64,000 nucleotides of DNA from Chryseobacterium sp. HSC-36S06 (GTDB lineage Bacteria; Bacteroidota; Bacteroidia; Flavobacteriales; Weeksellaceae), in assembly GCF_024171485.1 (NCBI RefSeq), contig NZ_JALJZX010000002.1, positions 930,001-994,000 on the forward strand. The letters are read 5' to 3'. A program made the translations under genes and the position numbers. Each line of letters opens with the position of its first letter. The first letter of the stretch is position 1. A model generated the notes under the pieces. That model was not told the origin of the DNA. It did not search any database and saw nothing but the letters and a program-made list of their open reading frames with translations. Positions 62,424 to 64,000 of this stretch are shown here, in pieces.

Positions 62424-63194
62424 TTATTTCAGAAGTATTTTCGCTTCTTCCCAAAGTTCATCCATCTGTTCGAGAGACAATTCTTCCAACTTTAAATCTT
62501 TAGCCAAAGCTAACGTCTCCATTTTCTGAAAACGGGAAATAAACTTGATATTGGTTCTTTCCAAGGCTGAGTCGGGATTAATACCTGAAAGTCTGGCATA
62601 ATTGATGAGCGAGAAAAACACATCGCCCAGTTCCTGTTCTTTTTTATCTCTATCAGTCTCAGCATGAAATTCTGCGAGTTCTTCCTCCACTTTTTCCCAG
62701 GCATCTTCGGCACTGGCAAATTCGAAACCGATTCCTTTTACTTTGTCCTGAATGCGGTAGGCTTTCACCATGCTCGGTGTTCCCTTGGTCACGCCGGAAA
62801 GCACTGATCTGTTGCCTTCCTTCAGTTTGAGTTTTTCCCAGTTCTGCTTTACTTCTTCTTCATCCTGAACCTCAACATCGCCATAAATATGCGGATGGCG
62901 GAAAATCAGTTTTTCATTCAGCGAATTAATAACGTCAGCGATATCAAAACTCCCCTTTTCTGACCCAATCTTTGCATAAAAAACCAGATGCAGCAATACA
63001 TCGCCGAGCTCTTTCTTAATCTCAGGCAAATCTTCCTGCAGCAAAGCATCGGATAGTTCGTAGACTTCTTCCAGTGTTAAATGGCGAAGACTCTGCAAAT
63101 CCTGTTTTCTGTCCCAAGGGCATTTTTCGCGGAGATCATCCATAATGTCTAAAAGTCGGGAAAAGGCTTCGAGTTTCTGTTCTTTGGTGTTCAT
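62424..63194 (-). CDS. mazG: Nucleoside triphosphate pyrophosphohydrolase
   Basis: A 256-aa MazG, which hydrolyses NTPs (including non-canonical ones and, in E. coli, affecting ppGpp) to NMP and pyrophosphate. Two MazG domains can be read: KCPWDRKQDLQSLRHLTLEE with ELGDVLLHLVFYAKI, and EEELAEFHAETD with ELGDVFFSLINYARL; the EEVYEL and ELGD motifs bind magnesium. The start at 63194 follows a GGATGTTGGATGATGG-type repeat. Confidence 0.94.
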   Translation of the reverse strand: MNTKEQKLEAFSRLLDIMDDLREKCPWDRKQDLQSLRHLTLEEVYELSDALLQEDLPEIKKELGDVLLHLVFYAKIGSEKGSFDIADVINSLNEKLIFRHPHIYGDVEVQDEEEVKQNWEKLKLKEGNRSVLSGVTKGTPSMVKAYRIQDKVKGIGFEFASAEDAWEKVEEELAEFHAETDRDKKEQELGDVFFSLINYARLSGINPDSALERTNIKFISRFQKMETLALAKDLKLEELSLEQMDELWEEAKILLK

Positions 63195-63240
63195 GTGAGG
63201 AATGTTGGATGTTGGATGATGGATGATGGGTGTTGGTGCC
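63195..63240. repeat. GATGTTGG tandem repeat upstream of mazG
   Basis: About five degenerate units of GATG(T/A)TGG occur between 63204 and 63236, just before the mazG start on the minus strand. The composition resembles the mce-rbfA spacer at 20345-20413. Confidence 0.65.
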
Positions 63241-63267
63241 GCATCACAAATTTACCATTATTAATGC

Positions 63268-63299
63268 AAAAAAACCTTGCCGGTTGAGACAAGGTTTTT
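63268..63299 (-). terminator. Terminator after the DUF5606 gene
   Basis: On the minus strand AAAAACCTTG and CAAGGTTTTT form a 10-bp stem with a 10-nt loop, followed by TTT. Confidence 0.85.
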
Positions 63300-63317
63300 A
63301 ATTCGTATCGCTATTGC

Positions 63318-63887
63318 TTAGCCCATTTTTCTGTGGGTGCTTTTCGGGGCACCTTTTGCAGAAGAAGTTGAAGCTTTTACTTTAGGTGCAGCTGGCTTTT
63401 CAGTTTTCGGTGCCGCTTTTTTTGCAGTTTTTTTCTCTGTAACCTCAGCAGCAGGTTGTTCCTCCGTTTTTTCTTCAGCAGGAACTTCTGCCTTTACGAA
63501 ACTTTCAGGAGTGATGTATCCTGCTTTGTTCAGGATATTGTACCACTGCGCCAATTTCTTGATATCTGAAACATAAACTCTTTCGGTATCATAATCCGGC
63601 AGAGATTCTGTCATGAACGCTCTTAATTCTGCGTCTGTAGATTTGTGAGAAATCGCTTCTTTATAATCGTTGTTTTTAGCAACATTTTCGAACACTTCAA
63701 ATAAAGGAACTTCTTTATCGAAAGTAAACATCGCGATATTATCGAGCAAACTTACCTGAGAAGTGTTGCCGATGCTCACTTTCTTTTTGGAAACTACATC
63801 CTCAATGATAAATCCGTTTTTCAACTGGGAGATTAACTTGAAAAGTCCCGGTTTTCCGGAGATGGAGATTATTTTTTCTAACTGCAT
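63318..63887 (-). CDS. DUF5606-like protein with Lys/Ala-rich tail
   Basis: A 189-aa cytosolic protein. The first 60 residues match the DUF5606 family start (MQLEKIISISGKPGLFKLIS, FIIEDV-V-KKKVSIGN), a domain common in Bacteroidetes and of unknown function. The last 65 residues are a low-complexity tail of Ala, Lys, Pro and Glu (AEVTEKKTAKKAAPKTEKPA), which could bind nucleic acid. It is 34 nt behind a probable peptide deformylase gene on the same strand. Confidence 0.85.
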   Translation of the reverse strand: MQLEKIISISGKPGLFKLISQLKNGFIIEDVVSKKKVSIGNTSQVSLLDNIAMFTFDKEVPLFEVFENVAKNNDYKEAISHKSTDAELRAFMTESLPDYDTERVYVSDIKKLAQWYNILNKAGYITPESFVKAEVPAEEKTEEQPAAEVTEKKTAKKAAPKTEKPAAPKVKASTSSAKGAPKSTHRKMG

Positions 63888-63921
63888 TTTTCTTATTTTT
63901 TATAGTTTTTTAATTCGTCTT

Positions 63922-64000
63922 TTATTTCGGGAACCTCATTTTGTAATTTACCGCTACATCGCCCTGAGAAATCTTATTCAGTTTGCCCTTCACCAGTTTT
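63922..64000 (-). CDS. def: Probable peptide deformylase, C-terminal end only
   Basis: Only the last 26 codons are in the window, ending KGKLNKISQGDVAVNYKMRF and a few more residues before TAA at 63924-63922. The sequence resembles the C-terminus of Bacteroidetes peptide deformylase, and that gene is often next to a DUF5606 gene. The catalytic motifs lie outside the window, so this is tentative. Confidence 0.6.
   Translation of the reverse strand, partial: KLVKGKLNKISQGDVAVNYKMRFPK

Overview
The window looks like a chromosome segment of a Flavobacteriia bacterium, most likely the Chryseobacterium/Kaistella group (Weeksellaceae). The grounds are a SusC/SusD pair, several proteins with C-terminal type IX secretion (T9SS) sorting tails, many upstream sequences matching the Bacteroidetes -7 element TAnnTTTG, and a nuo operon with a very short NuoG. 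The genus is an inference from protein style, not from a database search.

Region 1 (1-19476) is a pectin/galacturonate utilisation locus. A minus-strand unit encodes a lipoprotein polygalacturonase (GH28), SusC and SusD (SusD runs off the left edge). A LacI-family regulator is divergent to it. A second minus-strand unit of nine tightly spaced genes reads kduI, kduD, uxaC, kdgF, kdgK, a YhcH/TabA-KDPG-aldolase fusion, an ExuT-like transporter, uxaB, uxaA. A second secreted GH28 enzyme is divergent to kduI. Polygalacturonate would be cut by the GH28 enzymes; galacturonate would pass through UxaC, UxaB and UxaA to 2-keto-3-deoxygluconate (KDG); unsaturated uronates would enter through KdgF, KduI and KduD; KdgK and the aldolase would finish at pyruvate and glyceraldehyde-3-phosphate. 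Two identical perfect palindromes TGTAATCGATTACA sit at the promoters of both minus-strand units and are very likely the LacI-type operators.

Region 2 (19477-36786) is mostly housekeeping: tRNA-Met(CAT), methylmalonyl-CoA epimerase, RbfA, a LolC/E-type permease, two T9SS-exported endonuclease I paralogues, an AIM24-family protein, AroE, a DUF349 repeat protein, RibD, a YigZ/IMPACT protein, a zinc metallopeptidase and a GNAT-like protein. It also holds a three-gene unit (ATP-cone/Mrr-like nuclease, beta-CASP metallo-beta-lactamase nuclease, AAA_28 NTPase) of unknown role.

Region 3 (36893-50888) is a 14-subunit nuo operon (A-N) in canonical order, with one unrelated predicted outer-membrane beta-barrel gene between nuoF and nuoG.

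Region 4 (51017-58089) is a TetR-controlled efflux cassette: TolC-like protein, HlyD-type lipoprotein, two ABC ATPases and two ABC-2 permeases, with a repetitive palindrome between the permease genes.

Region 5 (58177-64000) holds a four-helix membrane protein with a His-rich lipoprotein, an aldehyde dehydrogenase with its DUF779 partner, a T9SS cargo gene broken by an in-frame TAG, MazG, a DUF5606 protein, and the 3' end of a probable peptide deformylase gene. I found no CRISPR array, insertion sequence, prophage or rRNA.
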